From Luscinia megarhynchos (taxonomy: Eukaryota; Chordata; Aves; Passeriformes; Turdidae): DNA of 64,000 nucleotides. The number at the start of each line of letters is the position of its first letter. The first letter of the stretch is position 1. Shown one piece after another: positions 1 to 12,455 of the stretch. Where the stretch lies: assembly GCA_034336665.1 (NCBI GenBank), contig JAPFBE010000002.1, positions 17,028,906 to 17,092,905 on the forward strand, given 5' to 3'. Both the position numbers and the translations under genes were made by a program. The notes under the pieces were generated by a model, which worked only from the letters and a program-made list of their open reading frames with translations, was not told the DNA's origin and searched no databases.

Positions 1-954
1 TTCAGAGAATTGAAAATAGAAGAAGCAATGTGGTCAATATTCTCTGAGGGACATTGTCTTCCTTCTGGGAAGGACTTATTCTTCCTTGCTTTCTAACTTT
101 GCATCAGTGTTATTAATTCCCATAGGACTAATTTACAAACCAGTTCTTGGACAACTGGTAAAGTACTCATCCCTTTGATTTATAAATCTATGAATGCCTC
201 TGTGTAGAATGCCTTGTTTGGTGACTCTCCTGCTTCAATGTAGAAAAGAACAGATTCCTGAAAGGAAGGAAATTGGTCCTCTCAAGCATGTATGAGTGGT
301 TTTGTTTTTCTTTTCTGGAACAAGGGACTTAAGATTAGGGTCTGCAGGTTTTTCAAATCTCTATAACTACCTCTGAAAGCTCAGCAGTTTATATAAATAT
401 ATAGCCTCAGTTGTCACTGTTATAAACATCTGCCACAGCTGTAATTATTTTCCACTTTTTTTTCCCCCTGTGATGACAGTTTGGACCCTGAAAGGAAAAA
501 CTGAATGAAAAAACAGATACTCAGTAGGCTTAATTTTTGTGGGAAAGTGTAAAGCACCACATGGCATTTCAGCAGAGCGGAGGGAAAAGGTTTGAAAGAG
601 TGAATGTGCCTCCACAACCACCTGCTTCTTTTCCCACTTTTTGTACAGATAGAACTTATTTTGTTTTTCCAAGTAAGTAAAATAACTTTTTTTTTTTTTC
701 ATTCAAAACTTTCTGCACTAAGTCAAAGTAAAACCACTGACAATTCGTTTTTATTATCTTTTTTATAAAGATAGTAAGTAAGGTCAAACAAAGAGTACAT
801 GTAGTGGACCTCATTTTATGTGCCAGGACCAGTACTGGCAATTGGAAAAAGTGGCAGATAAGGAAACTTCCAACAACTACATTTCTATTTTAATACTGAA
901 TAAAATTTTAATGATATTCCCAGCATTTCATTGCAGCAGAACAGGAAGTGCTAA

Positions 955-1020
955 ATAAGGTGGGGAAAAAAAAAGAAAAACAAAAAAAAAAAAAAAGAAA
1001 GGTGGGAAGAAAAGAAGGAA
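955..1020. repeat. A-rich low-complexity tract
   Basis: This purine-dominated tract is mostly A with scattered G and a few C. It explains the lysine-rich frame on the plus strand and the phenylalanine-rich frame on the minus strand. No AATAAA-plus-gene structure sits directly upstream, so I do not call it the tail of a processed pseudogene. Confidence 0.75.
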
Positions 1021-2019
1021 GTGTGGAAGCTAAAGACAAACAAAAAATAATGGAAAGAAAAATTACTTCTCTATATACAAATAGTCTGTACCTGAATGGA
1101 GGAAGCCTGAGTGGGCTGTCCACTGCTACAATAAGATATACTTCAAGGGACAGAACACTGAAAGACATGACCCATAGCTATAGACAAGTGTAAGTGCCTA
1201 GTTTTTCTCCCAATATGAAGCCTAGCATGCATTCAAGGCCACACTGAAATGTGAAACCTTAGTCTGAGATCCTTTAAAATGGACCCAGCCTCAGCTGGAC
1301 CCAACACCTCAGAGGGTGCAGTCAGAATAGAGGGAAGGTTCCCAAATTAAATCCTGAATTATTGGCACAAAACACAAATACTGTGAAAAAAGAACCAATC
1401 TTCAAAAAAATCAAAATCTTACTTTTTTTTTTTTCCTGTACTATTTTGCTGAAAAAGGGAAACATCAAAAGAAATGTTGCTAACTCTTTGGCAAATCTAA
1501 TTCTGCAATAAAAACTTGCCCCATTCTAGAAATATCTTCTGCACATGGAGCATCTCCCTTCAAGACTGGGAGCTGTATTTGCAGGTCTTTTTGTGCTCCT
1601 AGGCATTGCAGATACTGAAAGACCTTTTTTCTGCCACAGATTTGCATAAGGTATTTATCTTGTCCCTTTCTTTTTGTATGTCTAATTGTACTAAGTAATC
1701 AGTATGGAAGACACATCACTAGGTCTTATTGCGTGCATTATTAATGTGTTAATTTTTAAATAAAATACGAAATTAACTGTGAACAATTTTTATAAAGGGA
1801 AGCATGAGACTGCCATATCTTACATCACTCCATATAAAAAATATATTTTAAATGGAGGTCATTCAAGTAAATAGTCAGTCAAACCTTCTGGAAAAAATAG
1901 GTCTACATTTTTGCAATATTTTCTTGCTATTAACCATGTGCTTCTCATTTTTATTCGCTGGATTAAAAATTGCCCCATAAATGGGTATTTTATAATATGC
2001 TTAATTTCCTTTTATTAAA

Positions 2020-2480
2020 TTGATAAATGCAGCAGCAGAGGACACATTTACAATATGATGAGAATTTAAGGTTATTGCATTTTATAATTTTTATATTGTT
2101 CAGAGCAGTGATTTGTCATTTGTGGAATGACATCCATGCCATCATTTCAAAGTATTTTCAGCCTTTCTTTTGATAGGAAAAAGGTCACTTTCTGTAGACC
2201 AGGAAGACATCAGTCTATTAAACTAATTTGCCTACATGCAAATTTTGTCATTTTTACCTCATTAACTATTTATCATAGAGTAAAAAAATATATATATTCA
2301 TGAAGGGGCAGCTAACAGCCTGATGGAGCTGGAACTAATATTTTGCAACTCTAATGATTTTTTGCATCCTTAATTAGATAGCATAAGGTTGATATGATTA
2401 GGTCAGGATGTAGTGTTTTTCATTAAAATACATTTTAGAAGCTGTATTCATAATCTGCCCTTGCAATTAAATAATGAGCC
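2020..2480. promoter_or_regulatory. Candidate AT-rich enhancer-like patch with POU octamer
   Basis: This is unique, repeat-free AT-rich sequence with an exact octamer ATGCAAAT at 2236-2243. It has nearby homeodomain-type cores (CTAATTT, ATTAACT, TTAATTAG) and a GATA-type TGATAG. Such clustering occurs in developmental enhancers, but AT-rich DNA produces these words often by chance. The call is an inference from motif density and the lack of repeats. Alignment to other amniotes is needed before it can be called conserved. Confidence 0.2.
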
Positions 2481-2531
2481 TATGAGTTTAATATTATCGA
2501 CCCAATTATTATCCCACAGAAAAGTATACCT

Positions 2532-2819
2532 TTAATAAATTTGTGCCGTAGGACCTTCATTAGCAACAAAACGAATTACATTTCCAGGTACACAGATTAC
2601 ACGGCCACAATCACATCTATGCAGTGGCTTGGAAGGCACTGTGCAGGGAGAGCCACCATAGCCCTGCACCTGGCAGAAAGGCCCTTGATTATTCTGGGAG
2701 AAGACATTTACAACGCCTTTAACGAGGAAAGCTGCAAAGAGGTAAAAATGACACCTCCAGGGGCAGGCAGAAACCTTGCTAGAAACAAAGGTGTGCTGGA
2801 GCAGTGTTCTGTGCACCAC
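2532..2819 (-). other. Unrecognised open frame, about 95 codons, both strands open
   Basis: The minus strand carries an ATG-initiated 95-codon frame, and the plus strand is open over nearly the same interval (2541-2837). The minus-strand product would be cysteine-rich toward its C-terminus (HRCDCGRVICVPG). I recognise no domain. CpG is slightly raised compared with the flanks. I see no good splice sites or promoter, and no homologue comes to mind. It could be a relic of an old retroposed or retroviral segment, or chance. I do not call it a gene. Confidence 0.15.
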
Positions 2820-3164
2820 TGCCAGGAGGAAGCCTGAGCCCCCATTCCTCCATTCCTGTTACAAACATGGAGGCAGAGCTGAATATTTGCTGATCTTTTA
2901 TTAGAGACAGTCATGTGTTAAATGTGTGTCAGATTCCAGAATTGGTAAAATCAGGACTGGTGGCAGACTGCAATACTTTAATCTGCTATTGTTAGCAGAT
3001 CAGTGATGAGGTCAGGACCCTGGATTTTAGCTAAGATGTTTTACGTTTTTTTTTTTCTAGAATTGATAAAAGTGACAATGTCTTTCTGTCCTCACTGAGT
3101 AATCACCTTTCCAATGCTAAGTAATAGTTTAGAGCCAAGGTATGAGGTGGGGTTTTCTTTTGTC

Positions 3165-3300
3165 TAAACAAACAAGAATAAAAAAAAACGAAACAAAAAA
3201 ACCAAAAACACCCCAAAAAACAAAACAAAAAAACAACAAAAAAACACCCCAAAAACAAACAAAACAAAAAAAACCCCAACCAAACAAAAAACCCCAAAAG
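3165..3300. repeat. A/C-only low-complexity tract with CCCC blocks
   Basis: From 3191 to 3299 the plus strand contains only A and C (109 consecutive bases), with several CCCC blocks spaced by A-rich runs. The complementary strand is therefore a T-rich strand with GGGG blocks. This strand asymmetry explains the Lys/Gln/Pro frame on plus and the Phe/Gly/Leu frame on minus, neither of which is a gene. It may be a decayed poly(A) or a (CAAAA)n-type simple repeat. Confidence 0.85.
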
Positions 3301-3869
3301 GCAGGGGAAGCATTTCTAGTAAAAACAGCTGACCAGAGAGGGTCTTTTAAGTGAGATCTGTTATGACTGGATTGGTTGTTAGGTGAGAGTCAGTTTGATC
3401 ATGTCTAAAGCCTCTGAACTGTTTATCAGGTTAATTGCTATTAGCAGGAATAAAAAGGAATAAATATGGCCCTTAGAGATTTTTACTGGACTTAGCCCTC
3501 AAAGCACCACCCCTGCTTGCAGCAGGACTTTTTATGAAGTAATATTAACGATGAGAAAAGTTGTGCAATAGTAAGCTGAAACAAAATTGTTTGTATACCA
3601 AGCATAGGCCCAAAATATTGGCACATGAGGAGGTTTTCTGGAAAAAAAAGGCAAGGTCTGTAGGCAAGAAGATAATGTGAAACTTACACTTGAAATAAAG
3701 CCTGATGCACTGCAAAATTATTTTAATGAGACTAGGGCTAATTTTCTAATTTTAAAATGATATTATAGCAAACCATAAAAAATTACCCAGCAGTAGATTT
3801 TTGAAAGGAAAATATATTTGTAATTATCTTGAACACACAAGATTACTTCAGGGCCTATTATCGACACAA

Positions 3870-4010
3870 TTTTTGGTACCACTTTACACTAATTTGCATT
3901 TATTACTCTCAGGCCAACTATTAATATGTTAATAAATAAGTCATTAATACTTGTTATTTAATTGCTATCTATTTATTCCTGTTCAATAATGCATTAATTA
4001 CTTGTGAATA
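3870..4010. promoter_or_regulatory. Candidate homeodomain/POU motif cluster
   Basis: An exact octamer (ATTTGCAT, 3892-3899) sits in about 140 bp packed with TTAATA, ATTAAT and TAATAC words, and no repeat is present. This is the densest run of ATTA cores I noticed in the window. It is an inference from motif content only. AT-rich composition alone could produce it. Confidence 0.2.
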
Positions 4011-7000
4011 GTTGAGGGCAAAATCCTGCCCTTGCTAGTGGAATCAGCACTGGCAGGAGAGGAAACTGATGTTGGACGTGGCAGCATTGCAAGGGCTGCT
4101 GGAGAGCAAGTCTTTTAACTCATTTAGCACAAGGGGGTTAATTTTTGGTTTTCCCTTAGAGGAGGCTTCATGAGCCTCCAGTTTGTGCTGCAGCAAAGCT
4201 GCTGGACCACAGGTGGAAGCTGATGAAGGCAGGTGGTACCACACCTGAGATTGCTGCAATTTGTCTCTTCTTATGGTCCTGGTCTTGCTCCAACACTGGA
4301 GTTTGGAGCTTGGTGCATATACAGGATGATGGATAAAGGGAAATGAAGTCATCTGAAAGCCAGCTCTAGACTGAGGAGAGTGGGGCACACAGTGTGTAGT
4401 GAGAAATGGAAATAGGTACATTGCTTTCTTGCTGTTGGATATTGGAAAGAGAAAAAGTAGAATCCCCAGCTGCGCTCTAATTCAAAATCCCAGATGATGC
4501 TCTCCATATCCCTTTGTGAAAGTTGACTGTAGTGCAGATCAAAAAAGGCTGAAAAATATACTGACATCATAATTGGTATATTTTGTGTCTGAAGGTTTAA
4601 CACTATTCTGAGTGTGATTTCTTGCCTCTTTTTGTTGAAAAAAATGGTGAAACCAGGTCAAATTTTGAACAAGAACACCAGCTTGTTTCTGTGAATCTAA
4701 TAGATCAGATCTTAAATTTGATGTTTTTGAAGTTGTAGAGTGAATTTTTCCCATGAACACAAACAGAAATTTTGCTGCTGCCTTTCAGGAAGACCAATTT
4801 CCAAAAGATAGGTGAAAAGTTGCAGTATTTTGACTTAAAAAAAAAAAATTGAAGAAATGGTTTGGAAGGGATAATACAATAGTACAGATTGTGGGGGTGT
4901 GAAGGAGAGGTCAGAAAGCACAAAGTAGTAATAGAAGAAAAGAACCACAAAAGTGGTTCAGGAATTCGTGCAGAAGACACAATCATGCCAAAGAAAATAG
5001 AAAGAAACTGAGAGAAATGCAAGGTAAGAGAAGCTGATTGGAAAGGATAACTCTACAAGATAACTATAAGCATAGTTCCTTAAAAGAACTCTTCTCAAAT
5101 TTCTTATTTAGATTGATCTGCAAAGGGAGACAGGCAAAAGTGTTGAGAAAGCAAAAGTATGCAAAATGTAAACTTTATTTTTTACTCATTCACTCTTCTG
5201 TTCACAAACTTTTTCTGACTTTAAGTAATACCTTATATATACAAATATCTCATGTACGCTGTATTATATTTTTAAGAAATAATAAATGGCTGACATCACT
5301 CAAGTTGCTGCTTATAAGGTCTTATAATTTTGATCTGTGATGTCCTTTCCCTAAACTAGTTTCAGTGATCTTCTAGAAATCTAGGGTTTTGCAAGTTTAC
5401 AATTTGATTTCTTTTTCCTAACCTTAAACCAAATTGCAAAAATCTTTGGTGCTGCTCACTGGAACTCTCAGTACAATGTCTCCTGCAATTTAGATTGTAT
5501 GAAGGATCAAAACTTGTATGCTGCATAGCATAGGAGAGTAGAAAGCAGTAGCAAATCTGACTGTGAGCCTATCTAGAAAAATTATCAGTAATAGAGAATT
5601 TAATTCCTCACATGCCACTATGAATAAATCACTGTGTTGGTCTGCAGTAATGCACAATTGTTTCAGCCAGTACAAGCAAACTACCCTGCTAGTCCAGAAC
5701 AATTTAGCTCAGCATGTTAAGGTGACATGTAATCACCTATCTGCTACAGAAATTGTAGGAGGAGAACCTCGACCCCTTGCAGTCAACAGCAAAACTTGCA
5801 CTGACTTTGTAAGGGCCAGAATTTCCATCTATCTGTGTAAGCAAAAGGGAGGGGAGGAAATAGGGCCATGTCTCGCTGAACTTCTTCATGATCTGTGTGT
5901 ATAAGGTCAGATTCTCATCTGGGATAAATTATTGAAGGCAGAGTCTGTATTTTTTTTTAAAGATTAAATGGAGATTGAAAATCAGAGATGAGCAGCGTGG
6001 AAGGCTCAGCCCAGTAATGGGATGTTACAGAAAACAGAGCAAAATGAGGGTAGCACTCTGTTGCCTCTTTAAACTAAAATTATTTCTGTATGAAAAGACA
6101 AGGCCTTGAACTGTGTAGGATTAAATTTGCCATATGGTTCTGAAACACTTCGTTTTTTATTCCTGTAGAGTATTTAGTCCACAGGGAGTGGTGGGTGAAA
6201 AGAAGAAAGGGGGGGAAATGGGATGTTCGGAGGCATCTGGAATAGCCAAATATGCTGACCATACCCATGCTTGCCATTAAACCTCACAACTGTGATTAGT
6301 AATTCAGAAAGTGTGCAAGTGCAAGCTGTGGAAAACAAGGTAATGCAGTCTAGGTAAAGGAAAACTTTCTTTTGCCTCTGTGGGTAGGTCTAACGGGTGG
6401 AACTGCTTAAACAGATGTGCACACAAAAAGGGGCCTTGTAATAAATTATAACAATGGTAGAATGGATATAATCAACAAGTAAACTAATGGAAACAGCATT
6501 AGAAATTGAGCTGGTCGAGTAACATTGCACAGGACTTGCTTGATTCCATGTTGTATCCCATCTTAAAGAGAAAAAATAAACAAAAAAAAGGGAGAAAACA
6601 GGGATTAAAACCACCACATCTATGCAAGCTTCTCTGAAAGTTGCATGACAATAAATTAATAGAACAAAAAGAGATAAAAAGAAAAGCAAACTATGCAAAC
6701 TATGTGGATGCAAGTACTATGAGCTACTTACATAATTTATTTGTTTGGTTGGCTTGTTCAGGATAAGTCTATAAATTTTTCTAAAAATTATTTAATCAGA
6801 CTCCATGGAATTTACTTAGAGAGGTAGTAAACACTGTTTTGTGTTTTGAAAACATGTATTTATTTCCCCTTTAAATATGTATTTTGTTTCCTTTTAAAAT
6901 AAGAATTTAAAATTCAAGTCTCGTTTACTATCCCCATTATATGCACAATATATTATTTCCAGAGTAAATGGTAACAAATCATTTTAATCTCATAATCTAT

Positions 7001-7983
7001 AAATTAATTATATAAAGGCTTTAGTGAGGATGGACCAAACTAATAGTCTGCTGACATCCTTCTGATTATACACTGGCAGAAAGGTGTTAATTTCTTTAAT
7101 ACTTCAGCAGACATCCAAACTGTTTTGTCAGAGATGTTGGACAGTGATGGAGGAGGAGTACACTTAACTGTAATTTTTGTAGTAATTCATGGGAAGCCTC
7201 ATTGACATGTGCTAATGGCACTTGATTGCCCTCAAGATGTTTTCACAACAGAACTCTGCAAGTGCCACATCAAGGTTTGCTCAGTCAAATAGTTTTTCTC
7301 CTTGCATCTAGATAATTTGTGACCACAGGCAAACTTTTGAAAATCCAAGGTGGTTTGCAACACTCCATTGGGGTGAATCTGTCATCAGCTGGCTGGTTCA
7401 GATCGGTGCACTAATGAAGAGCAAGCTCTTTGGGTTTTTTGTCATTTCTCTGCAAGCAATCCATTTTGTTTCTCCTCAGTGGCAGGGTATGTTATACATC
7501 TCATCCTGTATAATCTGACTTACATTATAATTTGATTCATACACAGCCTTTCCACAGAGATTAATTAGCATCAGGCTTGAAGTTTGCAAGTGAAAATATG
7601 ATAATTAGTTTTCTTGGAACGTTAACATTTCAACACTTCAGGTTCTCTCCGTCTTTGTCTTCAATGAAGCTGCAGTAAACGAGCACTATTTCTCTTCTAA
7701 ATCAGACTCTTGTGAGGTTTGAAATACAGACATTTTCATCAAGCTGGATAATTTCCATAGAAAATTTACTAGCTCATGAAATATTGCAGGAGTAATTCAT
7801 ACAATGACTCCCTCCTCCCCTTGGTAGGTTGAAGTATGATGTGAGCAGTTCTGAAAACCCCCAGGACAGTCACTTATTTAGCAGCAATGATTCCTACTCT
7901 TTGTAACAAAAATCAGCTGACTCTTCATATTTTGCACAAAACAGAATTAGCCAGTGGGTCTCTCATATGGTTGTCGGGTAGTG

Positions 7984-8021
7984 CTGTAAACAAGGTTACA
8001 TCAGTTCTGTAAACAAGGTTA
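7984..8021. repeat. Short direct repeat, 15 bp, two copies
   Basis: CTGTAAACAAGGTTA occurs at 7984-7998 and again at 8007-8021, a period of 23 bp. The core GTAAACA matches a forkhead (FOX) recognition word, so the duplication doubles a possible FOX site. It is probably a small replication-slippage duplication. Confidence 0.7.
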
Positions 8022-8460
8022 ATCCCTGCATTTGTTTGTTCTTTGGAGTATTTAATACAGGTAATTAATTTGGCATATGCAACATCTCAAGAACAGTAAC
8101 TTAGCAGAATTCTGAAAAAATTTAGCAATGTACATGAATAATGAGAACATTCAATGTTACAATAGTGAACTAAAATGTTGTATGAAATATCAATCCTAAT
8201 GATTTAAAGACATAATGTAATCACTAACATATGGAGCCTAAGAAGGAACTCACATTATGGAAAAGTGTTTTTGTCCATTATGGCTGTGTGTAGCTGCTTA
8301 AAACCTAATATTTGTGTTAAAATTTCTGATCTATACTCCTCAGTGTTAAACAAGTTTCCTTTTTTCCAAGGATATGGTTTTAAAAGATCTGTCTTCTCTA
8401 ATTGCTAAATTATCTCTTTAAGATGTAATTCATCTTATTACAACTCTGGCATCAGACATC

Positions 8461-8530
8461 CTCTGATCTTAGGCGGGGTACTCTTGATGCCCGTTGATTT
8501 AGTCCGGTTAGGGATGAGTGAAACTCTTAA
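8461..8530. other. CpG-bearing patch with imperfect hairpin
   Basis: This short patch has several CpGs (GGCGGGG, GCCCG, GTCCGG) inside CpG-poor DNA. It includes a possible hairpin in which GGTTA (8507-8511) pairs with TAACC (8528-8532) and an inner GAGT pairs with ACTC around a GAA loop. I do not recognise it as a tRNA, a SINE head or a snRNA. It could be a relic of an old mobile element or a conserved regulatory block. Confidence 0.25.
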
Positions 8531-8532
8531 CC

Positions 8533-11500
8533 AAGGTAGAATCTAAATTACCATGTGGTTGTGAGGTTGCATATGCAAAAGCATGAAGCTCATGTGTCAA
8601 TTGTGTATGTCACTGCAAGAATGGTTTTGCACATCAGGCTCTTTATTTCTTCTTTTAAAGGAAATTAAATTTACTACCACTTTGTATTTGTCACACGTAA
8701 GGCTGCTGACAAAGACTTTAGCTGCATTAGAGAACACTTAAACAGTGTTACAAAACTGAAGCCTTAGTAGCTTGCTTTGTAGCAACGACCTTTAAATATT
8801 CTGGGAACTAATGGTATTAAAATGTAAAATTCCACACACTGACATCAGAGACTACTGCAGACACTTGCACAGGGCAGAGTGAAATCTCTTTGCCCGCTGA
8901 ATGGGGCTGGTGGCATATAGAAAGCCCTGGTGTGGCTGTGTATAACAGTTCAGGAGACTTAGTGAGATGGCTGAGGTTTTGCCTATGCAGTGACTTTTGC
9001 AAAAATACACACTTGAGCTCAAGCCCAAGCAGGTCCATTCTGGTTTCTGTCTTAACCTGAGCTCATAAGGCAAAGTAACTGTGCCTGAGCCTTCAGGTGA
9101 GCTCTGTCATAGCTAAAACCCAGTTCAGGCAGAACGAATGTAGGTCATCAGACTCAGTGAGGACACCTGTCCTTCCTGCTGTAGATATGCTAAAACCTGT
9201 GGTCTCAGTGGGCTACAAATCCCAGCCTGTGGATTTGAAGTAGCTGCCCTTGGAAGCTTAGAAAGAGGGGGTGGATTAGACTTCCTCACTAAAGCCTGAA
9301 AGCACTATCCAGAGTTTATATGCTGAAGTTTCCTGAAGGGGTCACGATTTTCACCCTGACATGTTTCTCAGGGCAGAAATGTGCTCTTACCGTGCTTCCC
9401 ATCTACATCATTTTTCCTATCTTAGCAATAATCAGGGCATCTAAACCAACAGTAATTTCCTGGGTCTGTCTGAAACCTGGTGTGAGCGTCTCTGAGGCCA
9501 GCCAGCGAGACTTTGTTGTTGAACAGAGCCTTGTTTTCTCCTGATCGACAAAGGGGGAGAGGAAGACATGCCCCAGGGAGGTGAGGTTGTAAGGAATTCC
9601 TTCCAACAACAAAAAAGAGAAGGAGGCAAATTGACTGTTTTATTAGGAACATGATCTGTAGTGTTTTTCATCTGGAGAGGGGATTGTTGCATGCTGATGA
9701 ATAACGGGTATCGTATCACAAGAGTGCTAAAATGCCCCTGAGCAAGTTTGTTCCTTCAGCTCTCCTTCAGCAGCTCCTGCTATCCCAGCCACTGACCTGT
9801 GAAATGTGGTCGCGTGCTCTGGATTTTTGCCTGTATTTTGAAAGCTGTTCTTTTCATCTTGCAGAATATTAGGCTAAACAGTTAAATGGGAGTTGCATTT
9901 GTAAGGGTTTGTGTATTAATATTAATGGAAAATCTGACAGGTCGGGTGGCCAGAGAGGAATAATCATGCCATTCAGGTGGCATGTGAGTACAGCAGGTTA
10001 TATGGATTTATTGTTTTGAAACTTAGTTTTGTCAAAAACAGAATGGCCTTTTAAAAATCCACATTTTTGGAACAAAATACTGCAGTTCTAGAGAGGAATG
10101 TCGAGAAATAATCAAGGGAAAAGGTTGGCAGCTTCTAACTTTGGCATGCTCTGATCAAGATGGAGACAAACTTTGAGCCTCACAACACCTCGATTGAAAT
10201 GGGCGCTGTTCAGACAATCTACTTTCCCCATGAATCCTAGGGCCTCCTCTCCTGTTGGCTTCAAATACCTCTCACTGTCCCTGACATAAGGCTTTGGGAT
10301 CACCTCAACAGTTCTTTTGAGGTGTTTATCTCCTCCACTGAATGGGTGCAGGGACTTACTTGCACATCAGGCTCCCTGATTATAGACCTAAAGTGCATAA
10401 TTTACCCAGTGACGCTAGGATCAGCATACTGATGTAACATTTCAATGCTATCATCAGGCACTAAGACTGAATTCCTGTTTCCTCAGAATGAGAGTGGAAA
10501 AGGGAAAGGGTAAAGCTAGGCAGTGCCTTAGGGAGCTATGCTCCTCCTGCACCTCGCCTGGGCTACAGCAGTTGGGAGCAGTTCATCTGGTTATGCAGGT
10601 CATTTGTCTGGCTAGAGTAACCATGAAAGGTTATTTAAAAATAGGAAAATTGCACCTGGTCATTTAAAACATTTCAGAAGGGGTTGTTGCGCCTGTCAGA
10701 TGAACGGCCATTGAAATTGGCACGCTGGCCATGACATGAGTAATTCTTCAATGAATCAGTCTTTTTGCATAGAAAATTATCCCATCAGAAACACTCTGAG
10801 TAGTACTAGCCTGCAGGCTTGAAGCTTAAGCTCAGTCACGGCATAAAAACCTCCCCAGCCTTGTTTTCTTTTGCAGCTGAGATTACCCATTTAGAACTCG
10901 TAATTTAGACTTTTCTAAGATAAACCCCCTTTTGTATTAATGAGTCTTGCCTGAGAGAGCAAGCCTGCCAACTGGATCCTTACTTCACTAGTTCACAAAG
11001 AAGGATGCTTTTTTTAGCCTTGTGAAACACACTCGGGCTATGCCTTGCCATTTAACAAGTGGGAAATAATGTAGTAAAGGCAGAAAGCTGGTTTCTGTCT
11101 CTTTCAAAGTTAATATAGGCAGAGAAAAAAAAAAGTGCCTTGTTAAGCTTTTTAGGATTACTCTTCTCTTTACCTTGATTGTTTCCTCTTTGCTGAAGTC
11201 TGATGGGCTTCAAATAAACTGAGGGCTTGTGAACTTGGGAACCTAAGCCCTCCTGCTGCTGGGGAAAGGTTTATAGACTAGTTCCTTTCATTATCGCTTT
11301 ATAAATGGCATTGTTTGAAGCAGTGTGTACTGCAGCTTGAACAACAACTTGGAGGATGTTAGTTAATTTGCTGTTTGCTACCTACTGTCTTTTCAAGTGG
11401 TTTTTGTGGGGTTCAGGTAATTGTTAGTGTTTGGGACAGATGGGAAATACTTTATCGGCAAAAGTTATCCCACCTCATGCTTAAGTCTGGGCAGCACCCG

Positions 11501-11940
11501 TTGGATGTATGCAGACCTTCAGGGCTACAGGGATGTGTAGGTGGGTGTGACACTGACATAAGCCCTGCATATTTCATCAGGCCCTTGCACAGGATGAGGG
11601 GGCCAGAAGCTCCATCAGCATGCAGCAGACCCCTGTGGATCACTCCTCCCTTCAGACAGCAGTGCCAGGATTGGAGCAAAGCATTTGGATGCAGCCTGGT
11701 TCAGCCTCAACGCCCTCCTGGATGGGGATATCTTCTCTTGTTTGATATCATCAGGGTCCCCCATTTCAGAATATCTGAGTCTGTGGTGTCCACAGCATCA
11801 CATTGCTTGCCCCAGTGACAGAGAAAATGCTCTTTGGAATGGGAAAAGATCTGGGATGTCTGACTTTAAAAGTGTCTTCTCAAAAACCCTGCTCTTTCTG
11901 TCATAGCTCCATCCATTCTTTCTTTCTTCCTCTCCAAACT
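8533..11940. other. Non-coding DNA, no gene recognised
   Basis: This is unique sequence of mixed composition. A somewhat GC-richer stretch from about 9040 to 9560 and from 11480 to 11830 lengthens frames on several strands at once, which is expected from fewer stop codons rather than from coding. The 147-codon plus frame at 11375-11818 has no recognisable domain and ends just upstream of a CR1 insertion. A patch at about 10677-10790 (containing TTGCGCC, AACGGCC and TGACATGAG) looks compositionally distinct. Confidence 0.55.
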
Positions 11941-12455
11941 TCACAGAACCATAGAATCAAAGAATATGCTGATTTTGAAGTAACCCACAAGGACCATTGA
12001 GTCCAATTCCTGACCTTGCACAGAGCAACCCCAAGAGTCACACTATGTGCCCAAGTGCACTGTCCAAAATCTTCTTCAACTCTACCAGGCATGATGCTGT
12101 GATCACTGCCCTGGGGAGCCTGTTCCAGTGCCCAACCACCCTCTGGGTGAAGGACCTTTTTCTAATATCCAAACTAAACCTCTCCTGACACAACTTCAGG
12201 CCATTCCTTCAGGTCCTGTAACTGATCACCAGAGAGAAGAGATCAGTGTCTGCCCCTCCTCTTCCCTTCATAAGGAAACTGTAGACCACAATGAGTTCTC
12301 CACTCAGTCTTGTCTAGGCTGAACAGACCAAATGACCTCAGCCACCCCTCATATGGCTTGCCCTCGAGACTCTTCATCATCTTCCTCACCCTCCTTTGGA
12401 TGCTCTTTAAGAGCCTAATATCTTTCTTTTATTGGAGTATCCCTTGGTCCCCCAC
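11941..12455 (-). mobile_element. CR1 LINE fragment, 3' part, minus strand
   Basis: On the minus strand this reads as the 3' part of a CR1 non-LTR retrotransposon. The 3' terminus (at 11941 in window coordinates) is a degenerate ATTCTTTGATTCTATGG tail, the CR1 signature in place of poly(A). Inside, in antisense, are typical CR1 phrases: a GGGAGCCTGTTCCAGTGCC block at about 12114-12132, GGTGAAGGACCTTTTTCTAA at about 12147-12166, and CTCACCCTCCTTTGGA near 12385-12400. Similarity fades after about 12430, so the 5' truncation point is approximate. It is non-autonomous and dead: only the end of ORF2 plus the 3' UTR remains, with many substitutions. It shows no target-site duplication, as expected for CR1. 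Confidence 0.93.

Larger units (their letters stand above)
1..2520. other. AT-rich non-coding DNA
   Basis: I see no gene in this stretch. It holds T- and A-rich runs (for example around 690-700 and 963-995), an ATATATATAT run near 2288-2298, and unique AT-rich sequence. Open frames here are short and gain their length from lysine/phenylalanine-rich homopolymer translation. Two exact POU octamer words are present, ATTTGCAT at 1640-1647 and ATGCAAAT at 2236-2243. No repeat family is recognised. Confidence 0.6.
3301..8460. other. AT-rich non-coding DNA, no gene recognised
   Basis: I see unique sequence without splice-bounded coding frames or a named repeat. It has an octamer word ATTTGCAT at 3892-3899 inside an ATTAA-dense patch (about 3880-4010). 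There is a 9-A run near 4839-4847, and a 15-bp direct repeat at 7984-8021. The longest frames (around 4044-4421 minus and 5563-5904 plus) show no domain and no coding-type codon bias. Confidence 0.6.

Noticed and set aside
3103..3354. Lysine/glutamine/proline-rich plus frame and Phe/Leu-rich minus frame
   Set aside because: Both are direct translations of the A/C-only low-complexity tract.
11375..11818. 147-codon plus-strand frame
   Set aside because: No domain or coding bias is visible and overlapping frames exist on both strands. GC content explains the lack of stops.
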